The notes: a model not told the origin generated them from the sequence alone. DNA of 64,000 nt from Pseudomonas sp. GD03919 (GCF_029814935.1 NZ_CP104582.1:3410001-3474000); one strand, 5' to 3'. Numbered from the stretch's first letter, positions 27,171 to 37,818 are shown. Translations and numbers: made by a program.

Positions 27171-27489
27171 GGTTGAGTCAGCTCTCCGGCAAAATCAGAA
27201 ATAGATATGATTTTAAACAATTTCTAGCAGATGGACGCAAACACTGCCGAACGGTTCGCCCCCCCATGGCAAGCCGAGTCAAGCGAATTGGTAGCGCAGG
27301 ATAATAATTTGCGGGCGGAGAACCGTTTAATGGTCACAGGCTCGAGACGCTGTGTAACCATGACTTGACCATAGTTAATATATTAATTATAACATTAGCA
27401 TGTTAACGATTTACTGGTGACCATGCCGTCTATGGGCTACCACCAGCCTCTATCAACTGGGAACACCCAGCCCGATCCAGGAGTGAAGC
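27171..27489. other. hpaR-hpaG1 divergent control region
   Basis: 319 bp without a gene. The part at 27365-27415 is strongly A/T-rich and palindromic, carrying GTTAATATATTAAT (27374-27387) and the inverted repeat AACAT-TAGC-ATGTT (27391-27404). It presumably contains the hpa operon promoter about 70-100 bp before hpaG1. Confidence 0.65.
27374..27387. promoter_or_regulatory. Candidate HpaR operator GTTA-N6-TAAT
   Basis: GTTAATATATTAAT contains the perfect 12-bp palindrome TTAATATATTAA and lies 103 bp before hpaG1. Because HpaR is encoded next door and nearly the same sequence stands before the porin, this is the best operator candidate. A second palindrome, AACAT-N4-ATGTT, follows 3 bp later. 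Confidence 0.55.
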
Positions 27490-28137
27490 ATGTCCCGCGC
27501 CGCTAGCGAAATCGCCACAGGTACCCTGTTCGGCATCGCGCTGAACTACCAAGGCCTGTTGCAAAGCCGACTGGCTGAATTCAACGAGCCGCCTTACCAG
27601 AAGCCACCGGTCAAGCCGGTGCTGTTCATCAAGACGCCCAATACCCGCAACGCTGACGGTCAACCCGTGGTCGCCCCCGCAGGCGAGCGCCTGCAGCCCG
27701 GCCCGGCACTGGGCGTGGTAATCGGCAAGAGCGCCAGCCGTGTCGATGAGAAAGATGCACTCGCCCACGTGGCCGGCTATGTGATCGTCAATGAATTCAG
27801 CCTGCCGGAAGAGAGCTACTACCGTCCGGCGGTCAAGGCCAAGTGCCGCGACGGCTTCTGCTCGCTGAGCAGCGAAGTCATCGAACTGGCCGACCCGCAC
27901 GCGCTGACCCTGAAGCTGCTGGTCAACGGCGAAGTACGCCAGGAAAACACCACCGCCAACTTCGTGCGCAGCGTGCCGCAACTGATCGCCGAACTCAGCG
28001 AATTCATGACCCTGCATGAAGGCGACGTACTGATCACCGGCACCCCGGAAGGCCGCGTCGATGTGCAGCCCGGTGACGTAGTGATCGTCGAGATCAGCGG
28101 CCTCGGTCGCCTGACCAACAGCATCGTGGCGGAATAA
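27490..28137 (+). CDS. hpaG1: HPA degradation decarboxylase/isomerase, subunit HpaG1
   Basis: 215 residues of the fumarylacetoacetate-hydrolase fold (ALNYQGLLQSRLAEFNEPPYQKPPVKPVLFIKTPNTR, GYVIVNEFSLPEESYYRP, ELSEFMTLHEGDVLITGTPEG). In E. coli HpaG is one 429-residue protein made of two such domains; here the domains are separate genes, as in other Pseudomonas. The enzyme decarboxylates 5-oxo-pent-3-ene-1,2,5-tricarboxylate and isomerises the product to 2-oxohept-3-ene-1,7-dioate. AGGAG precedes the ATG. First gene of the hpa operon; hpaG2 follows after 10 bp. Confidence 0.92.
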   Translation: MSRAASEIATGTLFGIALNYQGLLQSRLAEFNEPPYQKPPVKPVLFIKTPNTRNADGQPVVAPAGERLQPGPALGVVIGKSASRVDEKDALAHVAGYVIVNEFSLPEESYYRPAVKAKCRDGFCSLSSEVIELADPHALTLKLLVNGEVRQENTTANFVRSVPQLIAELSEFMTLHEGDVLITGTPEGRVDVQPGDVVIVEISGLGRLTNSIVAE

Positions 28138-28147
28138 GGAGACCAAT

Positions 28148-28912
28148 ATGAAACACGCCCGTATTCGCTACGAGAACCAGATCCACGCCGTCACCGTCGA
28201 AGCAGACAACGCCGTACGCCTGGCCGATGGCCGCCTGCTCGCCGAAGCCGACGTCGAGTGGCTGCCGCCTGCCGAAGGCAGCATGTTCGCCCTAGGCCTG
28301 AACTACGCCGACCACGCCGCCGAGCTGGCCTTCAAGGCACCGACCGAGCCGCTGGCGTTCATCAAGTCGCCCGGCACCTACACCGGCCATAACGGCGTGA
28401 CCTGGCGCCCGGACAACGTCAAGTACATGCACTACGAGTGCGAGCTGGTGGCGGTGATCGGCAAGGCCGCGAAAAACGTCAAGCGCGAAGACGCCCTGCA
28501 GTACCTGGCGGGCTACACCGTGTGCAACGACTACGCCATCCGCGACTACCTGGAAAACTACTACCGCCCCAACCTGCGGGTGAAGAACCGCGACTGCACC
28601 ACCCCGGTCGGGCCGTGGATCATCGATGCCGCCGAGGTGCCGGATCCATCCAAGCTCAAGCTGCGCACCTGGATCAACGGCGAGTTGAAACAGGAAGGCA
28701 GCACCAGCGACATGATCTTCGACATCCCCTACCTGATCGAATACTTCTCCAGCTTCATGACCCTGCAGCCGGGCGACATGATCGCCACCGGCACGCCGGA
28801 AGGTCTGGCCGACGTAGTGCCGGGCGATGAAGTGGTGGTGGAAGTGGAAGGCGTTGGCCGTCTGGTCAACCGCATCGTCAGCGAATCCGAATTCTTTGCC
28901 GCCCGCGGCTAA
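28148..28912 (+). CDS. hpaG2: HPA degradation decarboxylase/isomerase, subunit HpaG2
   Basis: 254 residues of the same fold: FALGLNYADHAAELAFKAPTEPLAFIKSPGTYTGHNG, then the metal site in HYECELVAVIGKAAKNV (Glu-x-Glu), NDYAIRDYLENYYRPNLRVKNRD and the closing FMTLQPGDMIATGTPEGLADVVPGDEV. It carries the full acidic metal triad, while HpaG1 keeps it only partly, as expected for the two half-enzymes. Acts after HpaE in the meta pathway. hpaE starts 20 bp downstream. Confidence 0.93.
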   Translation: MKHARIRYENQIHAVTVEADNAVRLADGRLLAEADVEWLPPAEGSMFALGLNYADHAAELAFKAPTEPLAFIKSPGTYTGHNGVTWRPDNVKYMHYECELVAVIGKAAKNVKREDALQYLAGYTVCNDYAIRDYLENYYRPNLRVKNRDCTTPVGPWIIDAAEVPDPSKLKLRTWINGELKQEGSTSDMIFDIPYLIEYFSSFMTLQPGDMIATGTPEGLADVVPGDEVVVEVEGVGRLVNRIVSESEFFAARG

Positions 28913-28932
28913 CAGACACAGAGATAACTCAC

Positions 28933-30393
<1,461 letters not shown>

Positions 30394-30533
30394 TCGCGCC
30401 GAGCCGATACAGCTCCCCGTCTGCCGCACAGGCGGGGATACTGAGATGACACCGAACATTTTGCCGGACGTGCGAACAATCACAATCAAGCACGAAAGCG
30501 CCGATAGCAGGCCTTTCCAGCAGGAGAATCACC

Positions 30534-31457
30534 ATGGGCAAACTCGCTCTCGCCGCAAAGATCACCCACGTACCCTCGATGTACCTCTCGGAACTGCCCG
30601 GCCCGCGTCAGGGCTTTCGTCAGGCGGCCATCGACGGCCATATCGAAATCAGCAAGCGCTGCCGCGAACTGGGCGTCGACACCATCGTCGTGTTCGATAC
30701 CCACTGGCTGGTCAACGCCAACTACCACGTTCTCTGCGGCCCGCACTTCAAGGGGCTGTACACCAGCAACGAGCTGCCGCACTTCATCAGCAACATGGAT
30801 TACGAGTTCCCGGGTAACCCGGAGCTGGGCAAGATCCTCGCCGCCGAGTGCAACAGCCTGGGCGTCGAGACCATGGCCCACGACGCCACCACCCTCGGCC
30901 CGGAGTACGGCACCCTGGTGCCGATGCGCTACATGAACCAGGATCAGCACTTCAAGGTGGTCTCGGTATCGGCGCTGTGCACCTCGCACTACCTGGCCGA
31001 CAGCGCCCGCCTCGGCTGGGCCATGCGCAAGGCCGTGGAAGACCACTACGACGGCACCGTGGCGTTCTTTGCCAGCGGCTCGCTGTCGCACCGTTTCGCC
31101 CAGAACGGCCAGGCACCGGATTTCGCCACCAAGGTCTGGAGCCCGTTCCTGGAAACCCTCGACCACCGCGTGGTGCAGATGTGGGAAAACGCCGAGTGGG
31201 ACGCCTTCTGCAACATGCTCCCCGAGTACGCCGTCAAGGGTCACGGAGAAGGCTTCATGCATGACACCGCCATGCTGCTCGGCGCACTGGGCTGGTCGAA
31301 ATACGACGGCAAGGCCGAGGTGGTGACGCCTTACTTCGGTTCATCCGGCACCGGCCAGATCAACGCCATCTTCCCGGTTACAGCGCAGGACGGCTCTGCC
31401 ATTCCCGCCGCCCAGGCCTCCAACCTGGCTGGCGTCGTATCCACCAGCCGCCTCTGA
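30534..31457 (+). CDS. hpaD: 3,4-Dihydroxyphenylacetate 2,3-dioxygenase HpaD
   Basis: 307 residues of the LigB-type (class III) extradiol dioxygenases: MGKLALAAKITHVPSMYLSELPG with the first metal His, VVFDTHWLVNANYHV with the second, and GSLSHRFAQNG near the active site. It opens the ring of homoprotocatechuate to 5-carboxymethyl-2-hydroxymuconate semialdehyde using Fe(II) and oxygen. The C-terminus runs about 24 residues past the 283 of E. coli HpaD (after NAIFPVTAQDG). GGAG precedes the ATG; 140 bp separate it from hpaE. Confidence 0.94.
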   Translation: MGKLALAAKITHVPSMYLSELPGPRQGFRQAAIDGHIEISKRCRELGVDTIVVFDTHWLVNANYHVLCGPHFKGLYTSNELPHFISNMDYEFPGNPELGKILAAECNSLGVETMAHDATTLGPEYGTLVPMRYMNQDQHFKVVSVSALCTSHYLADSARLGWAMRKAVEDHYDGTVAFFASGSLSHRFAQNGQAPDFATKVWSPFLETLDHRVVQMWENAEWDAFCNMLPEYAVKGHGEGFMHDTAMLLGALGWSKYDGKAEVVTPYFGSSGTGQINAIFPVTAQDGSAIPAAQASNLAGVVSTSRL

Positions 31458-31460
31458 CCC

Positions 31461-31498
31461 TGTAGGAGCGGCTTCAGCCGCGAAAAACACCGCTCCTG
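31461..31498. repeat. REP element inside the hpa operon
   Basis: TGTAGGAGCGGCTTCAGCCG and the inverted CCGCTCCTG form a hairpin in the 60-bp gap between hpaD and hpaF. It may stabilise or cut the mRNA between the two genes. Confidence 0.65.
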
Positions 31499-31517
31499 CT
31501 CTTGCGAGGACATCACG

Positions 31518-31928
31518 ATGCCCCACCTGGTACTGCTCTACACCCCCGACGTCGAACGTGACGTGGATGTCGGTGCACTGTGTCGCGCCCTGGCCGACTG
31601 CATGCTCGAACAACGCGACGAGGCCGGCAAGCAGGTGTTCCCCATCGGCGGCACCCGCGTGTTGGCCTACCCCGCTGCCCATTCCGCGGTGGCCGATGGC
31701 AAGGGGGATTACAGCTTCCTCTACGCCAATCTGCGCATGGCCAGCGGGCGCAGCCAGGTGGTGCACCAGCAGGTCGGCGACAACCTATTGCGCGTGCTGC
31801 GCGCGCACCTCGACGGGCTACTAGTCAAACGCCCCACCGGCGTCACCCTGCAGATCGACGAAAGCTCCGGCCAGGTCTTCGACGCCAAGCACAGCAGCCT
31901 GCACCCCCTGTTCAACAAGATATTCTGA
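31518..31928 (+). CDS. hpaF: 5-Carboxymethyl-2-hydroxymuconate delta-isomerase HpaF
   Basis: 136 residues of the tautomerase superfamily. The catalytic Pro follows the initiator Met (MPHLVLLYTPDVERDVDV), and FLYANLRMASGRS carries the conserved Arg. Length and operon place match E. coli HpaF/HpcD (126 residues). It ketonises CHM before decarboxylation by HpaG. hpaH follows after 12 bp. Confidence 0.92.
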   Translation: MPHLVLLYTPDVERDVDVGALCRALADCMLEQRDEAGKQVFPIGGTRVLAYPAAHSAVADGKGDYSFLYANLRMASGRSQVVHQQVGDNLLRVLRAHLDGLLVKRPTGVTLQIDESSGQVFDAKHSSLHPLFNKIF

Positions 31929-31940
31929 GGTTTATTGCCC

Positions 31941-32744
31941 ATGCTCGATGCCAGCATCATTCAGCAGGCCGCCGCGCGCCTGGACACCGCCGAGCGCTCG
32001 CGCCAGCAGATTCGCCAGTTCTCCCTGGATTACCCAACCATCACCATCGAAGACGCCTACGCCATCCAGCGCGCCTGGGTCGAGCAGAAGATCAAGGATG
32101 GTCACAAGCTGGTCGGCCACAAGATCGGCCTGACCTCGCGTGCCATGCAGGTGTCGTCCAACATCACCGAGCCAGACTACGGCGCCCTGCTCGACGACAT
32201 GCTTTTCGAGGAAGGCAGTGATATCCCCTTCGAGCGCTTCATCGTACCGCGTGTGGAAGTGGAGCTGGCGTTCATCCTCGGCAAGCCGCTGAAAGGCCCG
32301 AACGTAACGATCTTCGACGTGCTCGACGCTACCGAGTGGGTGATCCCGGCACTGGAAATCATCGACGCACGCATCCAGCAGATTGACCCGGAAACCAAGG
32401 TCACCCGCAAGGTGTTCGACACCATCTCCGACAACGCCGCTAACGGTGGCGTGGTGATGGGTGGCCGCGCCGTACGCCCCACCGAGATCGACCTACGCAA
32501 GGTGCCGGCGGTGCTCTACCGCAATGGCGTGATCGAGGAATCCGGCGTCTCCGCCGCCGTGCTCAACCACCCGGCCAAGGGTGTCGCCTGGCTGGCCAAC
32601 AAGCTGGCGCCGTACGACGTCACCCTGCAACCGGGGCAGATCATCCTCGGCGGCTCCTTCACCCGCCCGGTGGCCGCCAGCCCCGGCGATACCTTCCACG
32701 TCGACTACGACATGCTCGGCAGCATTGCCTGCCGGTTTGTCTGA
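31941..32744 (+). CDS. hpaH: 2-Oxo-hept-4-ene-1,7-dioate hydratase HpaH
   Basis: 267 residues: [61 protein letters not shown], the acidic metal site in [29 protein letters not shown] and the end SIACRFV are all HpaH features. It hydrates 2-oxohept-4-enedioate to 4-hydroxy-2-oxoheptanedioate with Mg. The ATG at 31941 aligns with the E. coli start; a TTG at 31935 has the closer GAGG but would add two residues only. Confidence 0.94.
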   Translation: MLDASIIQQAAARLDTAERSRQQIRQFSLDYPTITIEDAYAIQRAWVEQKIKDGHKLVGHKIGLTSRAMQVSSNITEPDYGALLDDMLFEEGSDIPFERFIVPRVEVELAFILGKPLKGPNVTIFDVLDATEWVIPALEIIDARIQQIDPETKVTRKVFDTISDNAANGGVVMGGRAVRPTEIDLRKVPAVLYRNGVIEESGVSAAVLNHPAKGVAWLANKLAPYDVTLQPGQIILGGSFTRPVAASPGDTFHVDYDMLGSIACRFV

Positions 32745-32759
32745 GCACTGGAGCCGGTC

Positions 32760-33563
32760 ATGGACATGCCCATCAACACCTTCAAACAACGCCTGCAAAG
32801 CGGTCCAGCACAGATCGGCCTGTGGCTCGGTCTGGCCGACCCGTACTGCGCCGAGCTGGCGGCCAACACAGGCTTCGACTGGCTGCTGATCGACGGCGAG
32901 CACGCACCGAACGACCTGCGCGGCCTGCTCGGCCAGTTGCAGGCCGTGGCACCGTATGCGTCGCAGCCAGTGATCCGCCCGGTGATCGGCGATACCGCGC
33001 TGATCAAGCAGATCCTCGATATCGGCGCACAGACCCTGCTGGTGCCGATGGTGGAAAGTGCCGAACAGGCCCGTGAGCTGGTACGCGCCATCCACTACCC
33101 GCCAAGCGGCGTACGTGGCGTCGGCAGCGCCCTGGCGCGTGCCTCGCGCTGGAACAGCATTCCCGGTTACCTGGACAAGGCCGACGCACAGATGTGCCTG
33201 CTGGTGCAGATCGAGAACCTCGACGGTCTGGCCAAGCTGGATGAAATCGTCGCGGTCGACGGCGTCGACGGTGTGTTCATCGGCCCGGCTGACCTCAGCG
33301 CCTCCATGGGCCATCGCGGTAATCCCGGCCACCCGGACGTGCAGGCCGCCATCGAAGACGCCATCGTGCGCATCGGCAAGGCCGGCAAGGCTGCTGGCAT
33401 TCTCAGCGCCGACCAGACGCTGGCGCGTCGCTACATCGAGCTGGGCGCCAGGTTCGTCGCCGTTGGTGTCGACACCACCGTGCTGATGCGTGGCCTGCAG
33501 ACCTTGGCCGCGGCCTTCAAGGATGCACCAGCACCGTCCACCAGTGGCGGCGGCGTGTACTGA
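32760..33563 (+). CDS. hpaI: 4-Hydroxy-2-oxo-heptane-1,7-dioate aldolase HpaI
   Basis: 267 residues, HpcH/HpaI class II pyruvate aldolase. [33 protein letters not shown] holds the active-site His48, [34 protein letters not shown] the substrate loop, and LVQIEN with [10 protein letters not shown] the metal ligands Glu and Asp. It splits the heptanedioate to pyruvate and succinate semialdehyde. It ends in GGGVY like E. coli HpaI (PGVY). Confidence 0.95.
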   Translation: MDMPINTFKQRLQSGPAQIGLWLGLADPYCAELAANTGFDWLLIDGEHAPNDLRGLLGQLQAVAPYASQPVIRPVIGDTALIKQILDIGAQTLLVPMVESAEQARELVRAIHYPPSGVRGVGSALARASRWNSIPGYLDKADAQMCLLVQIENLDGLAKLDEIVAVDGVDGVFIGPADLSASMGHRGNPGHPDVQAAIEDAIVRIGKAGKAAGILSADQTLARRYIELGARFVAVGVDTTVLMRGLQTLAAAFKDAPAPSTSGGGVY

Positions 33564-33593
33564 ACCGACCCTCAGCATTCTCAAGAGAACGAC

Positions 33594-35048
33594 ATGAAAC
33601 TCACCGATCTGAACCTGCTGCGTGAACAGGCCTATATCGACGGCCAATGGGTCGAGGCCGACAACGAAGCGCGCTTCGCCGTGACCAACCCGGCCAATGG
33701 CGAGCTGATTGCCGAAGTGGCTTCCGTCGGCCAGGCGGAAACCGCCCGCGCCATCGCCGCCGCCAAGGCCGCCCTGCCCGCCTGGCGCGAGAAGACCGCC
33801 AAGGAACGCAGCGCCATCCTGCGCACCTGGTTCAACCTGATCATGGAAAACCAGGAAGACCTGGCGCGCCTGCTCAGTTGGGAACAGGGCAAGCCATTGG
33901 CCGAAAGCCGTGGCGAGATCGCCTATGGCGCCAGCTTTATCGAGTGGTTCGCCGAGGAAGCCAAGCGCGTCTACGGCGACGTCATCCCGCATGACAAGCA
34001 AGGCCGCCGCCTGGTGGTGATCAAGCAGGCCATCGGCGTGGTCGCGGCGATCACCCCGTGGAACTTCCCCAACGCGATGATCACCCGCAAGGTCGGCCCG
34101 GCTCTGGCCGCCGGCTGCACCGTGGTGCTCAAGCCCGCCTCGGAAACCCCGCTGTCGGCCCTGGCCCTGGCGGTGCTCGGCGAGCGTGCCGGCATCCCGG
34201 CTGGCGTGCTGAACATCGTTCCCGGCAACAACTCGCGCGCCATCGGTGGCGAACTGACCGGCAACCCGGACGTACAGAAGCTGTCCTTCACCGGCTCCAC
34301 CGGCATCGGCAAGCTGCTGATGGCGCAATGCGCCGAAACCATCAAGAAGGTGTCGCTGGAACTGGGCGGCAACGCGCCGTTCATCGTCTTCGACGACGCC
34401 GACCTGGATGCCGCCGTGCAGGGCGCACTCGGTTCCAAGTTCCGCAACAGCGGGCAGACCTGCGTGTGCACCAACCGCCTGCTGGTACAGAACGGCGTGT
34501 ACGACGAATTCAGCAAGCGCCTGGTCGCGGCGGTGAATGCACTCAAGGTCGCCCCGGCTGGCGAGGAAGGCGCGCAGCAAGGCCCGCTGATCAACGCCAA
34601 GGCCGTGGCCAAGGTGCAGGAGCATATCGAAGACGCCGTGAGCAAAGGCGCCAAGGTGCTGGCCGGTGGCAAACCGCATGCTCTGGGCGGCAGCTTCTTC
34701 GAGCCGACCGTGCTTGGCAACGTCACCCCGGCAATGCTGGTGGCGCGTGACGAAACCTTCGGCCCGCTGGCACCGATCTTCCGTTTCGACACCGAAGCCG
34801 AAGCCATCGCCATGGCCAACGACACCGAATTCGGCCTGGCCTCCTACCTCTACACCCGCGACCTGGGCCGCGCCTGGCGTGTCAGTGAAGCGCTGGAGTA
34901 CGGCATGGTCGGCGTCAACGAAGGGCTGATCTCCACCGAGGTCGCACCGTTCGGCGGTATCAAGCAGTCGGGTCTGGGCCGCGAAGGCTCGCACTACGGC
35001 ATCGACGACTACATCGAGCAGAAATACTTGTGCCTGGGGATTTCCTAA
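33594..35048 (+). CDS. NAD(P)-dependent succinate-semialdehyde dehydrogenase of the hpa operon
   Basis: 484 residues of the GabD branch of aldehyde dehydrogenases: start LNLLREQAYIDGQWVEADN, ITPWNFPNAMITRKVGPALAAGCTVV, Glu in LELGGNAPFIVF, Cys in NSGQTCVCTNRL, and GLISTEVAPFGGIKQSGLGREGSHYG near the end. Lying 30 bp after hpaI, it most likely oxidises succinate semialdehyde, the HpaI product, to succinate and so closes the pathway. E. coli uses unlinked gad/sad genes for this. A second substrate such as glutarate semialdehyde cannot be excluded. Confidence 0.9.
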   Translation: MKLTDLNLLREQAYIDGQWVEADNEARFAVTNPANGELIAEVASVGQAETARAIAAAKAALPAWREKTAKERSAILRTWFNLIMENQEDLARLLSWEQGKPLAESRGEIAYGASFIEWFAEEAKRVYGDVIPHDKQGRRLVVIKQAIGVVAAITPWNFPNAMITRKVGPALAAGCTVVLKPASETPLSALALAVLGERAGIPAGVLNIVPGNNSRAIGGELTGNPDVQKLSFTGSTGIGKLLMAQCAETIKKVSLELGGNAPFIVFDDADLDAAVQGALGSKFRNSGQTCVCTNRLLVQNGVYDEFSKRLVAAVNALKVAPAGEEGAQQGPLINAKAVAKVQEHIEDAVSKGAKVLAGGKPHALGGSFFEPTVLGNVTPAMLVARDETFGPLAPIFRFDTEAEAIAMANDTEFGLASYLYTRDLGRAWRVSEALEYGMVGVNEGLISTEVAPFGGIKQSGLGREGSHYGIDDYIEQKYLCLGIS

Positions 35049-35049
35049 G

Positions 35050-35155
35050 AGCCTGTTTACGATCTTGCGAGCTAGAGATACACAGTGGTGAAAATGGCCG
35101 AGGACGCGGAACTTACGTGTTGTAAATGAGCAGTCCGAGGCTGAGGAATCCCCAC
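35050..35155. repeat. MITE-like dispersed repeat, partial copy
   Basis: Starting just after the last hpa-operon stop, AGCCTGTTTACGATCTTGCG opens a stretch with GCGAGCTAGAG and GTGAAAATGGCCGAGGACGC that shares its left end with the copy at 10263. The inverted right end is missing here, the copy being cut off before the IS4 remnant. Confidence 0.5.
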
Positions 35156-35247
35156 AAAATATCCATGCATATCAGTCGGATAGCTTGAAGATACCTGCAT
35201 GAGTCGGGCAGTTTGGTAGTCGCCAAACCAACCAACCCCCGAGACTC

Positions 35248-35463
35248 ATGCAGGCAGTACGATTCTTACACAAGGCATTTTCCCAAGCACTCCCCACCAT
35301 CCACAGCAAGCGACTGAACGCCTTGATGAGCTGCGTCAGTGCCCTGTTGCATGGGCATCGCCTGACCCTGACCGATTTGGGCAGAGCAATGCCCAGCGAG
35401 GCTTACACCCAACAAATGCGCTCAGCAGAATTCCCAGCCAGAGAGAGCGATATCCCCGGGTAA
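35248..35463 (+). pseudogene. IS4-family transposase N-terminal fragment
   Basis: 71 residues, MQAVRFLHKAFSQALPTIHS then KRLNALMSCVSALLHGHRLTLTDLGRAMPS, match in style the N-terminus of IS4-type transposases (about 400 residues). After TQQMRSAEFP the frame leaves the family and stops. The catalytic core is absent. It marks an old insertion or deletion end beside the integrase gene. Confidence 0.6.
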
Positions 35464-35633
35464 TTGTCTCTGCTGTTCTGCGATAGGCTCACTTCGACGC
35501 CGTAGGGATCGATACGTCAGCTACCGAAAATGAAGCCGGTGTTTGTGTTTTCGTCAGAGGATGGCAGAAGTGGTTGAGCTATCAATGCTTACCAAACCAC
35601 GCTTCCCGCAACCGCTGACTGAAGGTTTTCAGA

Positions 35634-36614
35634 ATGAATAATCTGCTCCCCACTCCTGGACTCGCCTTTGGCGTAGCGCTCGCTGAGCGCCGACTCACGG
35701 CCGACGAGTTCCAGAGTCTGGCTGAGGTACCGGCAGCAGCCGAGTGGTTTGCCAACCTGGACAACCCGCGTACTCGGCGCGCCTACCAGAGCGACATTGA
35801 GGACTTCTGCAGCTTCCTAGGCATCCATGCGCCCGATCAGTTTCGAGCGGTCACCCGTGCCCACGTCCTCGCTTGGCGCGGCCAGCTTGAGCAGCGTGGC
35901 CTGTCTGGCGCCACAGTTCGACGAAAGCTAGCAGCCCTGTCCAGCCTGTTCGATCATCTACTCGATGCCAACGCAGTTGCAGGGGGAAACCCAGTGCATG
36001 GGGTTAAGCGGCCAAAGATTGAAACCAACGAGGGCAAGACTCCGGCCCTTGGTGATTATCAGGCCAAGGCGCTGCTTGAAGCACCCGATCCGGCAACCCT
36101 GCAGGGACTGCGTGATCGAGCAATTCTGGCGGTACTGCTCTACCATGGCCTTCGACGCGAAGAGGCTGCCCGCTTGTCTATCCAAGACATGCAGGAGCGC
36201 CGGGGCATCAAGCACCTGCGCGTTCACGGCAAGGGCGGCAAGCTGCGCTACCTGCCGATGCATCCTGTTGCCATAGAGCGCATTCATGCGTACCTGGAGA
36301 TTTCCAGGCATCACATGGAGCAACCTGCATCACCGCTATTTGTACCATTGCGGGGCAAGACCACAGGATCAGGCATGAGTGCCGATGGAATCTATTCCCT
36401 GGTAGGGCGCTATGCACGAGCCGCTGGAGTAGAGGTCGCGGGACTGGGTGTGCATGAGCTGCGTGCAACGGCTGCCACCAACGCGCTGGAAAATGAGGCC
36501 GACATCGCCAAAGTTCAGCAGTGGCTGGGGCACGCCAACATCAGTACGACGAAAATTTACGACCGGCGCGGATTACGAACAGAGGACTCTCCGAGCTTCA
36601 AGGTGCGGTATTGA
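35634..36614 (+). CDS. Tyrosine recombinase (site-specific integrase)
   Basis: 326 residues: core-binding domain at about 30-135 (NPRTRRAYQSDIEDFCSFLGIHAPDQFRAVTRAHVLAWRGQL) and catalytic domain with Arg in LLYHGLRREEAARL, Lys in HGKGGKLRYLPM, HELRATAATNAL (His-x-x-Arg), WLGHANISTT and the Tyr nucleophile in KIYDRRG. All active-site residues are present. Length is XerC/D-like, without the arm domain of phage integrases. It lies alone between an IS4 fragment and an IS5 element, so it may belong to a gene cassette or small mobile unit. Confidence 0.9.
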   Translation: MNNLLPTPGLAFGVALAERRLTADEFQSLAEVPAAAEWFANLDNPRTRRAYQSDIEDFCSFLGIHAPDQFRAVTRAHVLAWRGQLEQRGLSGATVRRKLAALSSLFDHLLDANAVAGGNPVHGVKRPKIETNEGKTPALGDYQAKALLEAPDPATLQGLRDRAILAVLLYHGLRREEAARLSIQDMQERRGIKHLRVHGKGGKLRYLPMHPVAIERIHAYLEISRHHMEQPASPLFVPLRGKTTGSGMSADGIYSLVGRYARAAGVEVAGLGVHELRATAATNALENEADIAKVQQWLGHANISTTKIYDRRGLRTEDSPSFKVRY

Positions 36615-36635
36615 GGTCGGGCAGCAGGGTGACAG

Positions 36636-36758
36636 CTAGCGGTCATCCGTACCGTATTTTTTGTCCAAATAGTCGGCCAAGGCATAGCCGATGATTCCGA
36701 CGAATACTACAAAAACAACAATCCCAGTCACGGCGTGTGCGAGTGTCATGGCGGCCAT
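36636..36758 (-). CDS. Small single-span membrane protein (40 aa)
   Basis: From the ATG at 36758 (or 36749, 37 residues) the minus strand encodes MAAMTLAHAVTGIVVFVVFV and then GIIGYALADYLDKKYGTDDR. It is one membrane helix with a charged C-terminal tail, typical of small inner-membrane proteins that join larger complexes. It lies opposite the recombinase gene end, just left of an IS5 element, and has no obvious partner. I do not recognise it. A GAAAG stretch stands 5-10 bases before the first ATG. Confidence 0.45.
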   Translation of the reverse strand: MAAMTLAHAVTGIVVFVVFVGIIGYALADYLDKKYGTDDR

Positions 36759-36965
36759 TCTTTCGTATGCGCAATGCGCGAAGTGATCTGATGGATTTCA
36801 ACCCAGGGGATACCAGGGATCTGGTGTCGCTTGGAGGAATTGGTTTGTCTGCACAGCCAAAGCAACATCTAGATTCAGGATAGCTTCTATCAGCTAGAAC
36901 CCAAAAGGGGTCGCATGTGAGCCGGTGTTGCCTTAACGGCCTAAGATTTGTCTTTGGCGGTCTAG

Positions 36966-37818
36966 GGTCTGTTGCCGTTTCGCTCTAACCAATTGATCTA
37001 TAAGAGCCAGCTCGTATCGTTGAAGCTCTAACCCGACATCGATACGAGCTTGCAATGCCCCGATTACTACTCAACGACGAGCATTGGTCGAAGCTGCGGG
37101 AAATTCTCCTGCACAAGGCCATCTACAACAAGCGTGATCTACGAATGACCGTGGAGGGCATGCTGTACCGCATGCGCACGGGATGTCCCTGGAGAGACCT
37201 GCCCAAGGCGTTTGGTAACTGGAATAAGGTCTACAAACGCTTCAACGCATGGTCTGCTGCCGGCAAATGGTTCAAGGTCTTCAAGATGCTGGTGGCGGAG
37301 CCCGACATGGAGTGGGTGTTCATTGATGGTAGCTATGCCAAGGCTCACCAGCACAGCGCAGGTGCTGCCAGCGCAAACGATGAAGCTATAGGGAAAAGCC
37401 GAGCCGGCAATACCAGCAAGATTCATCTGGCGGTGGACGCCCATGGCTTGCCCATCGAGTTTGAAATCACGGGAGGCCAAATCAATGACTGCACTCAGGC
37501 ACCCGCATTGATTTCCAAGCTCCCAGCGGCAGAAACCATCGTTGCGGATAAGGGCTATGACAGCGAGAGAATCCGAGAGCAAGTTAAGCGACAAGGGGCC
37601 AAGGCCGTGATCCCGAGGAAGCGTAACTCTGTGAAAGGCAACGCGAATCTGGACAGAGGCCTGTACCGCAATCGCCACCTGGTGGAAAACGCTTTCGCCA
37701 GGCTGAAGCACTACCGGGCGGTGGCCTCTCGATTCGACAAGCTCAAGAGAAATTACGAGAGCGTGGTGGCCATGGCCTGCGCCTTCCTATGGTTGCCCAT
37801 GTAAAACGGCAACAGGCC
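36966..37818 (+). mobile_element. IS5-family (IS427-like) insertion sequence, complete, 853 bp
   Basis: Inverted repeats GGTCTGTTGCCGTTT (36966-36980) and GGCCTGTTGCCGTTT (complement at 37804-37818) enclose one transposase gene. CTAG lies at both outer sides (36962-36965 and 37819-37822), matching a short target duplication. Confidence 0.88.
37055..37804 (+). CDS. IS5-family transposase (IS427-like)
   Basis: 249 residues. Start MPRLLLNDEHWSKLREILLH, the typical VEGMLYRMRTGCPWRDLPKAFGNWNKVYKRF, first Asp in WVFIDGSYAKAHQHS, second in IVADKGYDSERIRE, and Glu in YRNRHLVENAFARLKHYRAVASRFDK. The single frame covers the whole protein, unlike the two-frame members of this subgroup. The element looks intact and possibly active. 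Confidence 0.93.
   Translation: MPRLLLNDEHWSKLREILLHKAIYNKRDLRMTVEGMLYRMRTGCPWRDLPKAFGNWNKVYKRFNAWSAAGKWFKVFKMLVAEPDMEWVFIDGSYAKAHQHSAGAASANDEAIGKSRAGNTSKIHLAVDAHGLPIEFEITGGQINDCTQAPALISKLPAAETIVADKGYDSERIREQVKRQGAKAVIPRKRNSVKGNANLDRGLYRNRHLVENAFARLKHYRAVASRFDKLKRNYESVVAMACAFLWLPM

Noticed and set aside
32493..34994. An 833-codon open frame on the minus strand across hpaH, hpaI and the semialdehyde dehydrogenase
   Set aside because: It lies opposite clear, conserved enzyme genes; long antisense frames are common in high-GC coding DNA. It shows no known family, and its composition (Gly/His/Val/Gln repeats) is that of reversed codons.
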